This document shows positions 1 through 8,672 of a DNA stretch of 17,492 nt, one piece after another. Every line of letters starts with the position of its first letter. Within the stretch, counting starts at the first letter, position 1. The stretch is taken from the NCBI GenBank assembly GCA_037440405.1, contig JBBIUE010000096.1, positions 1-17,492 of the forward strand, written 5' to 3'. The notes under the pieces are model-generated. The model saw only the letters and a program-made list of their open reading frames with translations. It did not search any database and was not told the origin of the DNA. Source of the DNA: JANMGV01 sp037440405. Lineage in GTDB: Bacteria > Planctomycetota > Planctomycetia > Pirellulales > Pirellulaceae. The translations under genes and the position numbers were made by a program.

Positions 1-1001
1 CCAGCAGGTACGGGTGTGTGCGTTGTGAAGACCGTGCATGACCGCACTTGTCGACAAGCCTCCTCGAAATGGTGGCCGTCATCGCTCATCCGCTCGCGGA
101 TCACTTCGAGAGTCGCAAAGGCACTGTGCCCTTCATTCAAGTGATAAACGCCGGGAGTGATCCCCAATGCGCGTAACGCCTTAACGCCGCCCACTCCGAG
201 AACCATTTCCTGCCGAATTCGGGTTCTCTCGTCGCCGCCATACAGCCGACTCGTCAGCTCTCGATCCTCTGGTCGGTTGCCATCAATGTTGCAATCCAAC
301 AAGTACAGCGTTACCCGTCCGACTGCCATTTTTCGGACTTTTGCCAAGATTCGGCCGCTTCGAGTTTCGATGGTCACAAGGATGGGATTCCCCTTGGGAT
401 CAAGTGCAGGCTCAATGGGTAGCAAATCCAACTTGGATTCCATGTACTCTTCCATCTGATAGCCATTCTCATCCAGATGCTGTTTGAAATAGCCATGCGA
501 GTAAAACAATCCAACGCCAACCAGTGGGACGCCGAGACTGCTAGCGCTCTTGATATGGTCGCCGGACAGAACCCCCAATCCGCCTGAATAAATCGGAATC
601 GATTCGTGCAGACCAAATTCAGCCGAAAAGTAGGCGACCGGTTTCCCACCCAAGACTCCCGCATGGGTTTCCGCCCATGTCCCTTTGCTTTCAAGGTACT
701 CTTGCAAGCGGCGGTAAGCGTAATTCACGCGACTGTGAAGAACCATTTCGCTAGCGCGGATGGCCAAGCGCTCTGGTGTCAGTTCTTTCAACAGAGCAAT
801 GGGGTTATGATCAAGTTGCCGCCACCGAATGGGGTCGATGTTCTGGAAAATACTGGAAACCTCCGGGTGCCAGCTCCACCACAAATTCTTTGCAAGCGCC
901 ATGCACTTTTCGTAGATTACGTCCGCGCCGAACTCTTTCGGGTCCGGAATGGTGACCGTGTCGGAAAAGGAGCTGAGCTCAGCCTGAGAAATTCCATCCA
1001 T
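1..1001 (-). CDS. glgP: Alpha-glucan (glycogen/maltodextrin) phosphorylase, N-terminal part, cut by window edge
   Basis: Partial gene running off the left edge; 333 complete residues are visible. Members of this family remove glucose from alpha-1,4-glucans with phosphate, giving glucose-1-phosphate, in the cytoplasm. Residues about 30-120 look like the DUF3417-type N-terminal region of the shorter bacterial/archaeal phosphorylases (WWSWHPEV at 41-48). Then come the family signatures AYFSAEFGLHESIPIYSGG (123-141), GVLSGDHIKSAS (143-154), HLNEGHSAF (287-295) and TTHTPVPAG (326-334). The C-terminal PLP-binding half is outside the window. The start is the ATG at 1001 because AAAGGA lies 7-8 bases upstream of it. 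The gene is divergent from the acyl-CoA-dehydrogenase-like gene, with a 271-base gap. The family call is secure; the exact substrate is inferred. Confidence 0.93.
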   Translation of the reverse strand, partial: MDGISQAELSSFSDTVTIPDPKEFGADVIYEKCMALAKNLWWSWHPEVSSIFQNIDPIRWRQLDHNPIALLKELTPERLAIRASEMVLHSRVNYAYRRLQEYLESKGTWAETHAGVLGGKPVAYFSAEFGLHESIPIYSGGLGVLSGDHIKSASSLGVPLVGVGLFYSHGYFKQHLDENGYQMEEYMESKLDLLPIEPALDPKGNPILVTIETRSGRILAKVRKMAVGRVTLYLLDCNIDGNRPEDRELTSRLYGGDERTRIRQEMVLGVGGVKALRALGITPGVYHLNEGHSAFATLEVIRERMSDDGHHFEEACRQVRSCTVFTTHTPVPA

Positions 1002-1272
1002 TACGTCTATCCTTTCGCGCGATGTTTCATTCGATCTGCCATCCTGATCGCTCTCAGGAGATGGCCATCCAACACGAGGTCGGTCTGACAAGTTTCTACA
1101 CTATACTGGATTTGAAAGACTTTGATGAAGTCCATTCAGAAAAAGTGGGAATCGAGCCGCAGATTTACATTGGTTCCGATACGGAAGGAAGCAGATGGAT
1201 TCATCCTCTGCTTTGCAATTTTCAACACGGAACAGATGAGCGATTTGAGCGAACGAGTCAGATAGGATCGAT

Positions 1273-2343
1273 ATGGAATTTTTCCGCTCGGAACAATGGC
1301 TGTTTTTTCTTCAAGAACTTAGGCTGAAGGGCCGCCATCTCCACCTTGAATGCTCATGGCCTGCGTGGCAGATGCAGGCCTGCGGTTGGCTTGGTGTGTA
1401 TCGCTGGTTCGGACCGAAGGAATTTGAAGGTTGGGGCTGGAGCGATTCGGAGATCGTTCGCGGCTACCTCGATCTCAGTCAAGCGTGCCTGACAACTGCA
1501 TTTATTCTCACTCAGCGGTCTGCTGCGATGAAGCGGATCGCTTCAACTACGAATGCAAGTGCCAAGGAGCGTTGGCTCCCCGGCCTAGTGACCGGCGAGC
1601 ATTTCGCCACGATTGGAATTTCGCACTTAACGACAAGTCAACAAGCGACCAACGAGCCATCGCTCGTTGCAACTCCGAGAGACGGCGGCTACTCGCTCAG
1701 CGGTTTTACTCCATGGGTAACTGGTGCCGCGCATGCTCAAGTGCTCGTGATTGGAGCGACGACCGCAGATGGTCAGCAATGCATGTTCGCCGTCCCGACA
1801 GACTTACCCGGCGTTGTTTGTGGCTGCGGAAAAGAACTGGTCGCTCTATCTGCTAGCTGCACGGACCGAGTGGAGTTCCACGATGTTCAAGTCAGCCAGG
1901 CCGACCTCCTCGATGGACCGGGACACGATCTGATGGCCGTGGGCAAGGGAGGAAGTACGGGGGGGCTGCAGACCTCGACGCTCGCGGTGGGGTTGGCCAC
2001 TGAAGCTGTGGGGTTCCTGTCAGAACTCGCGATGACGAAAAGTGATCTCAAATCAGTAGCGGAAAAACTGCGAAAGGATGTGGAATCTCTTCGGTTGAAA
2101 ATATTTCAAGCCGCGAATGGTAGCCCCGACTGCTCTCTTCAGGAAATTCGTCAACGGGCCAATAGCTTGGTTCTGCGAGTTACCCAAGCCGCCTTGACCG
2201 TCGCCAAAGGAACGGGCTTTACGGAGGGACATCCGGTGGGAATCTGGGCGCGGCAAGCTCTGTTCTTTCTTGTCTGGAGCTGCCCACAGAATGTCGCATC
2301 CGCAAACCTCTGCGAACTCGCTGGCCTAGATTCGCTGTCTTAA
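1273..2343 (+). CDS. Acyl-CoA dehydrogenase-like flavoprotein, divergent
   Basis: A 356-residue protein with the general plan of the acyl-CoA dehydrogenase superfamily. Its helical N-terminal part contains AWQMQACGW (31-39). The flavin-region strand FATIGISHLTTS (111-122) stands where typical members have an IGxTEPxxGSD-like segment. The middle beta-domain has GYSLSGFTPWVTGA (139-152), and the C-terminal helices contain GTGFTEGHPVGIWARQAL (313-330). It is shorter than a typical ~380-residue dehydrogenase, and I cannot see an obvious catalytic glutamate in the usual C-terminal place, so the substrate and even dehydrogenase activity are uncertain. A flavin-dependent monooxygenase-like relative is an alternative. 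The start is the ATG at 1273 with AGGA five bases upstream. The gene has no same-strand neighbour in close contact. No signal peptide is seen. Confidence 0.75.
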   Translation: MEFFRSEQWLFFLQELRLKGRHLHLECSWPAWQMQACGWLGVYRWFGPKEFEGWGWSDSEIVRGYLDLSQACLTTAFILTQRSAAMKRIASTTNASAKERWLPGLVTGEHFATIGISHLTTSQQATNEPSLVATPRDGGYSLSGFTPWVTGAAHAQVLVIGATTADGQQCMFAVPTDLPGVVCGCGKELVALSASCTDRVEFHDVQVSQADLLDGPGHDLMAVGKGGSTGGLQTSTLAVGLATEAVGFLSELAMTKSDLKSVAEKLRKDVESLRLKIFQAANGSPDCSLQEIRQRANSLVLRVTQAALTVAKGTGFTEGHPVGIWARQALFFLVWSCPQNVASANLCELAGLDSLS

Positions 2344-2404
2344 GATTTGTGCCGATCCATCTTCCCGAATCTCGCAGAGCGGCGCGAGCCACTCAGTATC
2401 CATA

Positions 2405-2430
2405 AGCGGTACGGCGCGAGACGTCCGGTG
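2405..2430. repeat. REP-like imperfect palindrome
   Basis: A GC-rich hairpin in the gap between the dehydrogenase-like gene and the tRNA. CGG (2407-2409) and ACG (2411-2413) pair with CGT (2422-2424) and CCG (2425-2427), with one bulged T. Read on the minus strand it starts ACCGGACG and ends ACCGCT, much like the elements at 8751 and 8886. I infer one dispersed family of extragenic palindromes. The rest of 2344-2606 shows nothing I can name. Confidence 0.4.
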
Positions 2431-2606
2431 TACAAGAACGGCACGCTCTCACCCGTCCGATTTCGTCCAAACGCGGAGCAAATCTGGGAAACAATCCTTA
2501 GAAAAGTTGGGGTGTAGAGCTGAAATTTGACCTAATGTGAATTGACAAAACACGGTTCGGGAAACTAGCATCTTGAGTTCCCGTGGCTGTGAATTTCCAG
2601 CAAATT

Positions 2607-2679
<73 letters not shown>

Positions 2680-2761
2680 CTCAACCACCTACCGTCCAAT
2701 GGATTGCGCAACATCGCAGCGGTAAGGATATGGACCTACTCCTTCAAGAAGTCAAAAACTG

Positions 2762-3577
2762 ATGAGCAGGCCAAAGCTCGACGTTCGCATCTTGGCTTTG
2801 GCACTTCCGGCTTTGATCAGCCTTTTTCTTCATCATGAGAGGCTCTCTCTAAATTGTAATGCCCGGTCTTTAGAGATTGTTCACTCCGAGGCGATCGATG
2901 AAAACAGCCTCTGCGATGACTTGCTTGCGCGCTATCGCTCTGAGGCCGAAAAGTGGAGTGACGAGGTCGCAGCTCTTGAGCGATTGAATGCCGAAGCGCC
3001 AATCGATCCCTCCAGCGTGCTCTTTGTGGGAAGTTCGAGCATCCGGTTGTGGGAATCGATCAAGGAGGACATGCTACCGATCCCTGCGATCCGACGTGGT
3101 TTCGGAGGCGCGAAATTGTCTGATCTGGCTGTTCATCTGTGCAAGATCGTTCCTACCGCGCCTGTTCGATCGGTGGTTGTTTTCGTCGCCAATGATATTC
3201 GAGGCGAAACGGACGATAAGTCGCCAGACGAAATAGTGCAAATCTTCTCGAATGTTGTGGAACAACTGCGAGAGCTGCAGCCTCAAGCCAGAATCTATCT
3301 CCTCGCGATCACACCAACGCGAGCTCGCTGGTCGGTGTGGCCCCAAATTCAGCTGGCCAACAGGGAGCTGCAATCCTTTTGCGAGAAAATTGACGGAGTG
3401 GAATTCATTCCGACAGAAGACATTTTTCTGAACACAGATTCCCAGCCACGCGAAGAGTATTTCCAAGCAGACCGTCTCCATCTGAACCGAGAGGGATATC
3501 GAGTTTGGAGCAGACGAATTCGTGAATCTTTGGAAAAATTGGACGCAGCACAAACCGCGAAAAGGAAAGCGGGATGA
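2762..3577 (+). CDS. SGNH/GDSL-family hydrolase, probably exported
   Basis: A 271-residue esterase/lipase-like protein of the SGNH superfamily. Block I is VLFVGSSSIRLW (86-97), with the likely nucleophile Ser92. The block II glycine lies in RRGFGGAKLSDL (111-122). Block III is VVVFVANDI (138-146), keeping Asn144. Block V DRLHLN supplies Asp237 and His240. The block III glycine of GxND is replaced by Val142. Residues 8-23 are hydrophobic and could act as a signal peptide or anchor, which suits its coupling with a membrane peptidase: its end overlaps the next start by four bases (ATGA). The ATG at 2762 has only a weak ribosome binding site, so the start is less certain than the family. The substrate is unknown; acetyl esters of carbohydrates are one possibility. 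Confidence 0.85.
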   Translation: MSRPKLDVRILALALPALISLFLHHERLSLNCNARSLEIVHSEAIDENSLCDDLLARYRSEAEKWSDEVAALERLNAEAPIDPSSVLFVGSSSIRLWESIKEDMLPIPAIRRGFGGAKLSDLAVHLCKIVPTAPVRSVVVFVANDIRGETDDKSPDEIVQIFSNVVEQLRELQPQARIYLLAITPTRARWSVWPQIQLANRELQSFCEKIDGVEFIPTEDIFLNTDSQPREEYFQADRLHLNREGYRVWSRRIRESLEKLDAAQTAKRKAG

Positions 3578-5268
3578 GAGGATTCTTGTTGCGTCGGCGG
3601 ACCAGGCGAAATCGCGTGCAAGAACGGCGCGCTAGGCAACAGCGATTCTTCTTGGCAATTTGTCTATACTTGCTGGTTGGTGCAGTCTCCTGGATGCTCT
3701 TGGGAGGACCGGCCCTCATCAGACCCTCTGGTGCTCCAGCCGATTCGGTTTCTGGAATCAACGGTGTCGCTGAAATCCAAAACTTGCTTGGCCCTGAAGA
3801 ACTCCCTCATGCTGCGGGTTCGCCTGCGAATTCTCTCGTCCGCGAACGATTGGTCGCACGGTTACGCGGTTTGGGACTCGAAGTCGCGGAAATACCATTT
3901 CAATTCGATAAATTTCAGTTAGTGAACGTTCTCTGCCGCCGACCTGGCAGCCCCCATCCTCGTCCAGTCCTTTTCGTGTGCCACTATGACTCGATTCGAG
4001 TCGCATCCGGTGCGGGTGATCCGATGTCCTCCGTCGGCGGGATCATCGAATCCATTCGTTCTCTCCAATCGAGTAACCTGACGCATGAAGTCTGGTACTT
4101 GTTTACCGATGGAGAGGAAATGGGAATGCGAGGTGCTGCCGAATTCGTGCGTTCAAAGCTTCCTTGGGGAGAAGCCAAGCCCCTCGTCTTCAACTTCGAC
4201 GCCCGCGGAACCACGGGCGTTGCCTTAATGTTCGAAACACATGCCGAAAATTATTCCATGCTGTCGAAACTCTCGAAGCATCTTGCGAGGCCGATTTTTA
4301 CCAACTCGCTGATGTACGAAGTCTACAAAACCTTACCGAATAATACCGATTTTTCGGTATTCAAGAGCACGGCCCATCCAGGCATGAATTTCGCCCTCAT
4401 CGGTTCGGCCCATCATTACCACACGCCCAACGACAAGTTAGCCAATCTCAGTCCGCGTTCCGTTCAGCACGTCGCACAACATGCGCGCAACCTAGCGTCG
4501 GCAATCGACCTATGGACTCCCAGTGATTGGGCCTCGCTCGAACCAAGCATCAATGCCATCTACTTTGACATTCTCGGAGGTCCGGTCATCGTCTATCCCG
4601 CTTATGTGAACGTCATTCTGACGATAGTCTGCTTGGCGCTGCTGGTGGCCATGATCATTCGCAAGGGTCAAATCGAGCAATTGCGGTCAGAACGTCTGGT
4701 CTTGTTGGTGTCCTCGATGGTCGCGTTGGTTGCGATCGTTTTTGTCGTTGGAGCTGGATTCTCATGGATGCTTGAGGTGATCGAGGTCTTGGACCGAAAA
4801 TTTGTCGAGGGTGGAGACGGATTTTGTCTCATCTATCCGGTGCTGGCCATCGGCGTCGCCTCCGCCTTAGGAGCACGGTCGTTTGGAAGGGTCAATACGC
4901 TGCAAGCACGACTCAGCATCATGGCGATCTTCACGCTGCTGGCAATTTGCGCGACAACGCTGATTCCGGGAGCAGCTTACCTGTTTCATGGCCCGTGTAT
5001 CGTATTTGGGGTGTCCGCATTGCTCGCGCCTTACGATCGATGGACGGATGCCTTGAATGTCGCGGTCACATCCGTTTTCTTTGTCCCCTTGCTGCAACTT
5101 CTCACTTGGGCCATCGGTCCCACTCATGGCGGCATTCTATCCGCAGTTGCCGCCTTGAGTCTTCTTCCTGCCTTACCATTTTTTGCTGATGTCTATCCCC
5201 ATCGGGAGAATGCGGAGGATCGCGGCCTCAACGAAGTTGCCACAGCGAGCTCGCCAGTGAATTCTTGA
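3574..5268 (+). CDS. M28-family zinc metallopeptidase with multi-pass membrane C-terminal domain
   Basis: A 564-residue protein with a very basic N-terminus (about 1-24), one transmembrane helix (about 26-44), an M28 peptidase domain (about 65-315), and about six further hydrophobic helices (about 337-540). All expected metal ligands and the catalytic acid are visible: His137 (CHYDS), Asp149 (GAGD), Glu181-Glu182 (DGEEMGMRG), Asp209 (FDARG) and His283 (HHYHTPND). The layout, peptidase domain followed by a polytopic tail, resembles the ER metallopeptidase-1/Fxna type of M28. It should face the periplasm and remove N-terminal residues or process peptides. Its ATG overlaps the stop of the SGNH hydrolase (ATGA), so the two are translationally coupled and probably work in the same compartment. 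The substrate is unknown. Confidence 0.92.
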   Translation: MRGFLLRRRTRRNRVQERRARQQRFFLAICLYLLVGAVSWMLLGGPALIRPSGAPADSVSGINGVAEIQNLLGPEELPHAAGSPANSLVRERLVARLRGLGLEVAEIPFQFDKFQLVNVLCRRPGSPHPRPVLFVCHYDSIRVASGAGDPMSSVGGIIESIRSLQSSNLTHEVWYLFTDGEEMGMRGAAEFVRSKLPWGEAKPLVFNFDARGTTGVALMFETHAENYSMLSKLSKHLARPIFTNSLMYEVYKTLPNNTDFSVFKSTAHPGMNFALIGSAHHYHTPNDKLANLSPRSVQHVAQHARNLASAIDLWTPSDWASLEPSINAIYFDILGGPVIVYPAYVNVILTIVCLALLVAMIIRKGQIEQLRSERLVLLVSSMVALVAIVFVVGAGFSWMLEVIEVLDRKFVEGGDGFCLIYPVLAIGVASALGARSFGRVNTLQARLSIMAIFTLLAICATTLIPGAAYLFHGPCIVFGVSALLAPYDRWTDALNVAVTSVFFVPLLQLLTWAIGPTHGGILSAVAALSLLPALPFFADVYPHRENAEDRGLNEVATASSPVNS

Positions 5269-5465
5269 AAACTGCGTTGGAAATTTAACAAGAACCGTTC
5301 GCGAGCAGGTCGGCTAACTTCATTTCATCGCAAGGGCAGAGCAACAATTTTAGCAACTGCCAACAGTGCGGATGAGCATCGAAACCATCCTGCCAATTCT
5401 GTGCTGACCTCGCCTGGCTCTCAAACCGTCAACATCTTGGAACTCAGCCGCGAAGCTCGACAAAT

Positions 5466-5984
5466 TCAACCTGCCATTCGGTTGATTCCTGGGTTGGAAG
5501 TGAATGGAGAGTCAGCGCCATCGGTACGGAATTGCATCATGTAGGCATCTTCCGGTGTGTCTTCGTAGAAGTTTTTCAGCAGACCAATGGCTTTGAAACC
5601 CAACGCTCTGAAGAAAAACTGAGCATGAATGTTTGTCTCTCGCACTTCCAGCGATATCCGCGATCTTCGCGTCGAGCCAAGCTTCGAGATGAGCTTGTTG
5701 ATCATCGCGGAGCCGATCCCTTCGCGTCGCCTATCAGGATGGACAGCGAGATTCACAAGATGAATTCGGCTCCGATAGAGTTCGTAGACCATAAATCCCA
5801 GAACCTCGTCCTGATTGTCGGCAACCATACCGATGCAGTTCCTTTGGCGGAGACTGCGGATGAAATCCTCCTCGGTCCAGGGAAATTCAAAGCTGGCTTT
5901 TTCGATCTCCAATAACGTGGGAAGATCGCGACGAATCATCCAGCGTATCTGGGTATCGAGGTGCGACTCGCTCGGGTTTTCCAT
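5466..5984 (-). CDS. rimI: RimI-type ribosomal protein alanine N-acetyltransferase (GNAT)
   Basis: A 172-residue GNAT protein. RimI acetylates the N-terminal alanine of ribosomal protein S18; close paralogues acetylate other N-termini. The N-terminal IRRDLPTLLEIEKASFEFPW (17-36) is typical of the family. Next come VNLAVHPDRRREGIGSAMI (77-95) with the acetyl-CoA-binding RRxGxG-type loop, LEVRETN (112-118) holding the proposed base Glu113, and NFYEDTPEDAYMMQ (138-151). The position matching the proposed acid Tyr115 of Salmonella RimI is Phe125 (FFFRALGF). The start is the ATG at 5984, which has AAGGAG seven bases upstream; a longer reading from TTG at 6011 is less likely. The gene is convergent with the peptidase gene and divergent from the peroxidase gene. 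Confidence 0.88.
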   Translation of the reverse strand: MENPSESHLDTQIRWMIRRDLPTLLEIEKASFEFPWTEEDFIRSLRQRNCIGMVADNQDEVLGFMVYELYRSRIHLVNLAVHPDRRREGIGSAMINKLISKLGSTRRSRISLEVRETNIHAQFFFRALGFKAIGLLKNFYEDTPEDAYMMQFRTDGADSPFTSNPGINRMAG

Positions 5985-6210
5985 CTGTTGGCTCCTTCCA
6001 ATCCGAAGCAATTTGGTCGTTTTGAACGAGCAAAGATTATCAGCGAATCAGAATCGTGCCAAGATGAAAAACTTTGTTCCTTCGGGCCTCGACAACCTGC
6101 AAAAATGATCTTGACTTGCCTTGCGATCGCCAATGATTCGCCGGTTCGCGAGCAAGGGTAAAAACCGATGCCTACCCTGCAGTCCCCGCAAAAATACTGC
6201 GCTTGCTCGA

Positions 6211-6239
6211 CGATCGGATACCGGTTGTCGATCCGGTCG
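6211..6239. repeat. Hairpin upstream of the di-haem peroxidase gene
   Basis: CGATCGGAT (6211-6219) pairs with ATCCGGTCG (6231-6239) over nine positions, one of them a G-T wobble, around an 11-base loop. It lies about 80 bases before the peroxidase start in the 334-base divergent gap 5985-6318. It could be an operator, a leader hairpin or an extragenic palindrome. I see no convincing promoter in this gap. Confidence 0.35.
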
Positions 6240-6318
6240 AGTTCGGCAACAATGCTTGATGAGATCTGACACGAGAGCGGACCAACTTACCCACCCTCAC
6301 TATTTGGAAGCGACTAGA

Positions 6319-7332
6319 ATGGCTCGATCCAGACTCACATCATTTTTGCTATTCCTGATTGGTTTCATTTTACAGTCAGAAAACGCGAGCCTGTTTGGTC
6401 AGATCGACGTTCCACCTGGACTTTCGCCGCTACCGGTGCCCGCAACCAATCCGGTCAACGAAGCCAAGATTCAACTTGGTAAACAACTGTATTTCGATCC
6501 GCGACTCTCCGTCGACAACACGGTGAGGTGTGCGTCCTGCCACGATCCGTCGAAGGGATGGTCGAACGGCGAAGCCACAGCGGCCGGTGTTAGCGGGCAA
6601 CGGGGCAACCGGAATGCGCCGACGATCATCAACGCCGCCTACAACCGGTTTCAATTCTGGGATGGTCGGGCTGCTTCTTTGGAAGAGCAAGCGCTTGGCC
6701 CCATCGCTAATCCAATCGAAATGAACCTTCCGATCGACCAGATGGTCGAGAAGCTCAATGCGATTGAAGGGTATCGGTTAGCCTTCCAAAATGTGTTCGG
6801 ATCGGATGCAACTGCTGAGCACGTCGCAAATGCCATCGCCACATTTGAACGGACTGTCCTTTCAGGCAATGCACCCTATGATCGATTCAAAGCAGGAGAC
6901 ACGGCAGTTCTTTCCGAACAAGCGCATCGTGGCATGAAGCTCTTCTTTGGAAAAGCGAATTGCACAAGTTGCCATACGGGCCCAAACCTTACCGATGGTG
7001 GCTTTCATAACATTGGAATCGGGATGGACCAAGAGAATCCCGACCAGGGCCGCAAAGCCCACAGTGGATTAGCCGGTGATTTGGGAGCCTTCAAAACTCC
7101 CACCCTGCGTGATATCGCGCAAACGGCACCGTACATGCACGATGGTTCGTTAGCAACCCTCGAGGAGGTTGTTCAGTATTACAATCGGGGAGGCACCGAC
7201 AATCCGTTCCTCGATGAAGAAATATACCCGCTCAAATTGAACGATGATGATGTTGCGGCTCTGGTTCAGTTCCTCCGCGAGGGTTTAACCGGTGACTCGC
7301 TTAAGATCATCGAAGCTCCAGTTTTGCCGTAG
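6319..7332 (+). CDS. Di-haem cytochrome c peroxidase (CcpA/MauG family), exported
   Basis: A 337-residue periplasmic protein. Residues 1-28 form a signal peptide (basic start, then LTSFLLFLIGFIL). Two c-type haem sites are visible: CASCH (71-75), the peroxidatic haem, and CTSCH (215-219), the electron-transfer haem. PYMHDGSL (271-278) supplies Met273, the usual axial ligand of the second haem. APTIINAAYN (100-109) and FWDGRAASLEEQ (113-124) are typical of the bacterial CCP/MauG group. Bacterial CCP reduces hydrogen peroxide using cytochrome electrons; MauG relatives instead modify a partner protein, and sequence alone does not separate the two. The start is the ATG at 6319, with GGAAG nine bases upstream and a proper signal peptide; the open frame reaches back to 6121 without support. 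The propeller gene follows after 81 bases, probably in the same transcript. Confidence 0.93.
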   Translation: MARSRLTSFLLFLIGFILQSENASLFGQIDVPPGLSPLPVPATNPVNEAKIQLGKQLYFDPRLSVDNTVRCASCHDPSKGWSNGEATAAGVSGQRGNRNAPTIINAAYNRFQFWDGRAASLEEQALGPIANPIEMNLPIDQMVEKLNAIEGYRLAFQNVFGSDATAEHVANAIATFERTVLSGNAPYDRFKAGDTAVLSEQAHRGMKLFFGKANCTSCHTGPNLTDGGFHNIGIGMDQENPDQGRKAHSGLAGDLGAFKTPTLRDIAQTAPYMHDGSLATLEEVVQYYNRGGTDNPFLDEEIYPLKLNDDDVAALVQFLREGLTGDSLKIIEAPVLP

Positions 7333-7413
7333 TTGTCCCGGTCATACAAGTTCAAATATTACGTCCATTTTTCGTTTGAAACTCAATTCATCATCTCAGT
7401 GGAGAATGAAACT

Positions 7414-8442
7414 GTGAAGAAGTTTTTGACTTTCCTTGGTATGTTACTCCTAGTTGCGAGCCGCGCAAGCGCTCAAGAGCCAGCATCGGAATCGAACTCC
7501 AGCTCGGCGGCTTCTGCACCCACGGGGCCTCTCATGCATGTCGTCGTCGATGGCCTTGATAATCCTTGCGGGATCGCCATTCAACCTGGAACGGGCGTCG
7601 TTTTCGTCGCGGACAGCGGCTCGGGACGGGTCGTCAAGATCAACGGAAGTACCGCCGAACCCGTTATCACGGACTTCGCTCTCGACATCTATGGCAAGGG
7701 GCCAGAGTACAAAATCGGACCGCTGGGCTTGCTGTTCCTAGATCAAAATACGTTGGTGGTCGGCGGCGGTGACCTACCCGACGGCGAGGAAGCCTTGCGC
7801 GTTTACGATCTGACTGAGTGGAAAGAGCCAATCAAGTTCGATGCGGCGGTTGCTTCGTTCTCTTTGCCTGAAACGGAGGAGGTGAAAGGCGAGGGTAATT
7901 TCTATGCGTTGGCCGCTAACGAACAAGGCGTGTTCGTCACTTGCAACGGTGACGATACCAAAGGATGGGTGTCGCGAGCCGCACGTGAAGGCAATAAACT
8001 CGTCGGGTTTGAACGCTGGCTAGCAACGAAAGAAGCGGTTGGCGTAGATGCCCCCGTCGGCATCACCATGACCCCGCGCGGAGAAATACTGATAGGACAG
8101 ATGGGCGAGATCAATGTTGCCAATGACAGTTTGATTTCCTTCTACGATGCGGGTGACAAGCGTCTCTTGCTGAATTTGGAAACGAAACTTCACGATATTA
8201 CGGCACTTGCTTACAGCCCTCGCGGCCAACTGTACGCTCTCGATTTTGCATGGCTTGACACGACTCAGGGAGGCTTGTTCCAATTGCTCAAAGATGACGC
8301 TGGCGGCATGAAAACGCACAAGATCGTTTCGCTCGACAAGCCGACCGCCATGGCATTCGCTGAAGACGGCAGCCTCTACATCACCCTGATCGGCCCAGAG
8401 CCCCAAAAAGGACAACTGGTACGAATTGATCCAGGCTTGTAA
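7414..8442 (+). CDS. Secreted NHL/SMP-30-like beta-propeller protein
   Basis: A 342-residue exported protein. A signal peptide covers residues 1-21 (VKKFLTFLGMLLLVASRASA, then QEP), followed by a Ser/Ala-rich linker (SESNSSSAASAPTG). The mature part has repeated propeller-like strands: NPCGIAIQPGTGVVFVADSG, GRVVKI, APVGITMTPRGEILIGQMG, ITALAYSPRGQLYALDF and PTAMAFAEDGSLYITLIG. These resemble NHL or strictosidine-synthase/SMP-30 propeller blades. No catalytic residue can be assigned. The start is GTG 7414, with GGAG nine bases upstream and the full signal peptide following; ATG 7441 is an alternative. It follows the di-haem peroxidase by 81 bases on the same strand, so it may be a periplasmic partner or sensor-like protein for it, but that is inference from position only. 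Confidence 0.8.
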   Translation: MKKFLTFLGMLLLVASRASAQEPASESNSSSAASAPTGPLMHVVVDGLDNPCGIAIQPGTGVVFVADSGSGRVVKINGSTAEPVITDFALDIYGKGPEYKIGPLGLLFLDQNTLVVGGGDLPDGEEALRVYDLTEWKEPIKFDAAVASFSLPETEEVKGEGNFYALAANEQGVFVTCNGDDTKGWVSRAAREGNKLVGFERWLATKEAVGVDAPVGITMTPRGEILIGQMGEINVANDSLISFYDAGDKRLLLNLETKLHDITALAYSPRGQLYALDFAWLDTTQGGLFQLLKDDAGGMKTHKIVSLDKPTAMAFAEDGSLYITLIGPEPQKGQLVRIDPGL

Positions 8443-8672
8443 TCGCTTTGGAGTTTTCCCTTCCATCGAACGACAGCTTTGCCTGAAACGGTTCACGAGT
8501 CGATCCGGGTAAGGCTGTCAGGGAATAGCAGTCTGCCACCCATTTTCTTCAGCGTTCGCAAATGGATGCGTCTGCGACCCCAACAAAGCTAGTCGATCGA
8601 AATCAGCAGACACGCGCTGACGGGTAAGTTCGATCAGAATGAGCCTCAAAAATCGGTGCGGAGCGGCCCGCA

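Noticed and set aside
374..1088. Open frames on both strands (374-694 minus, 606-1088 plus)
   Set aside because: They overlap the alpha-glucan phosphorylase frame, which carries unmistakable family motifs and runs from 1001 to the left edge without a stop.
1022..1327. Plus-strand open frame of 101 codons across the divergent gap
   Set aside because: It has no ribosome binding site or recognisable content, and it overlaps the well-supported start of the dehydrogenase-like gene at 1273.
2405..2430. Remnant of a group II intron domain V
   Set aside because: The GC-rich stem with a loop superficially resembles it, but the length, loop and AGC triad do not fit and no reverse transcriptase or other intron domain is near.
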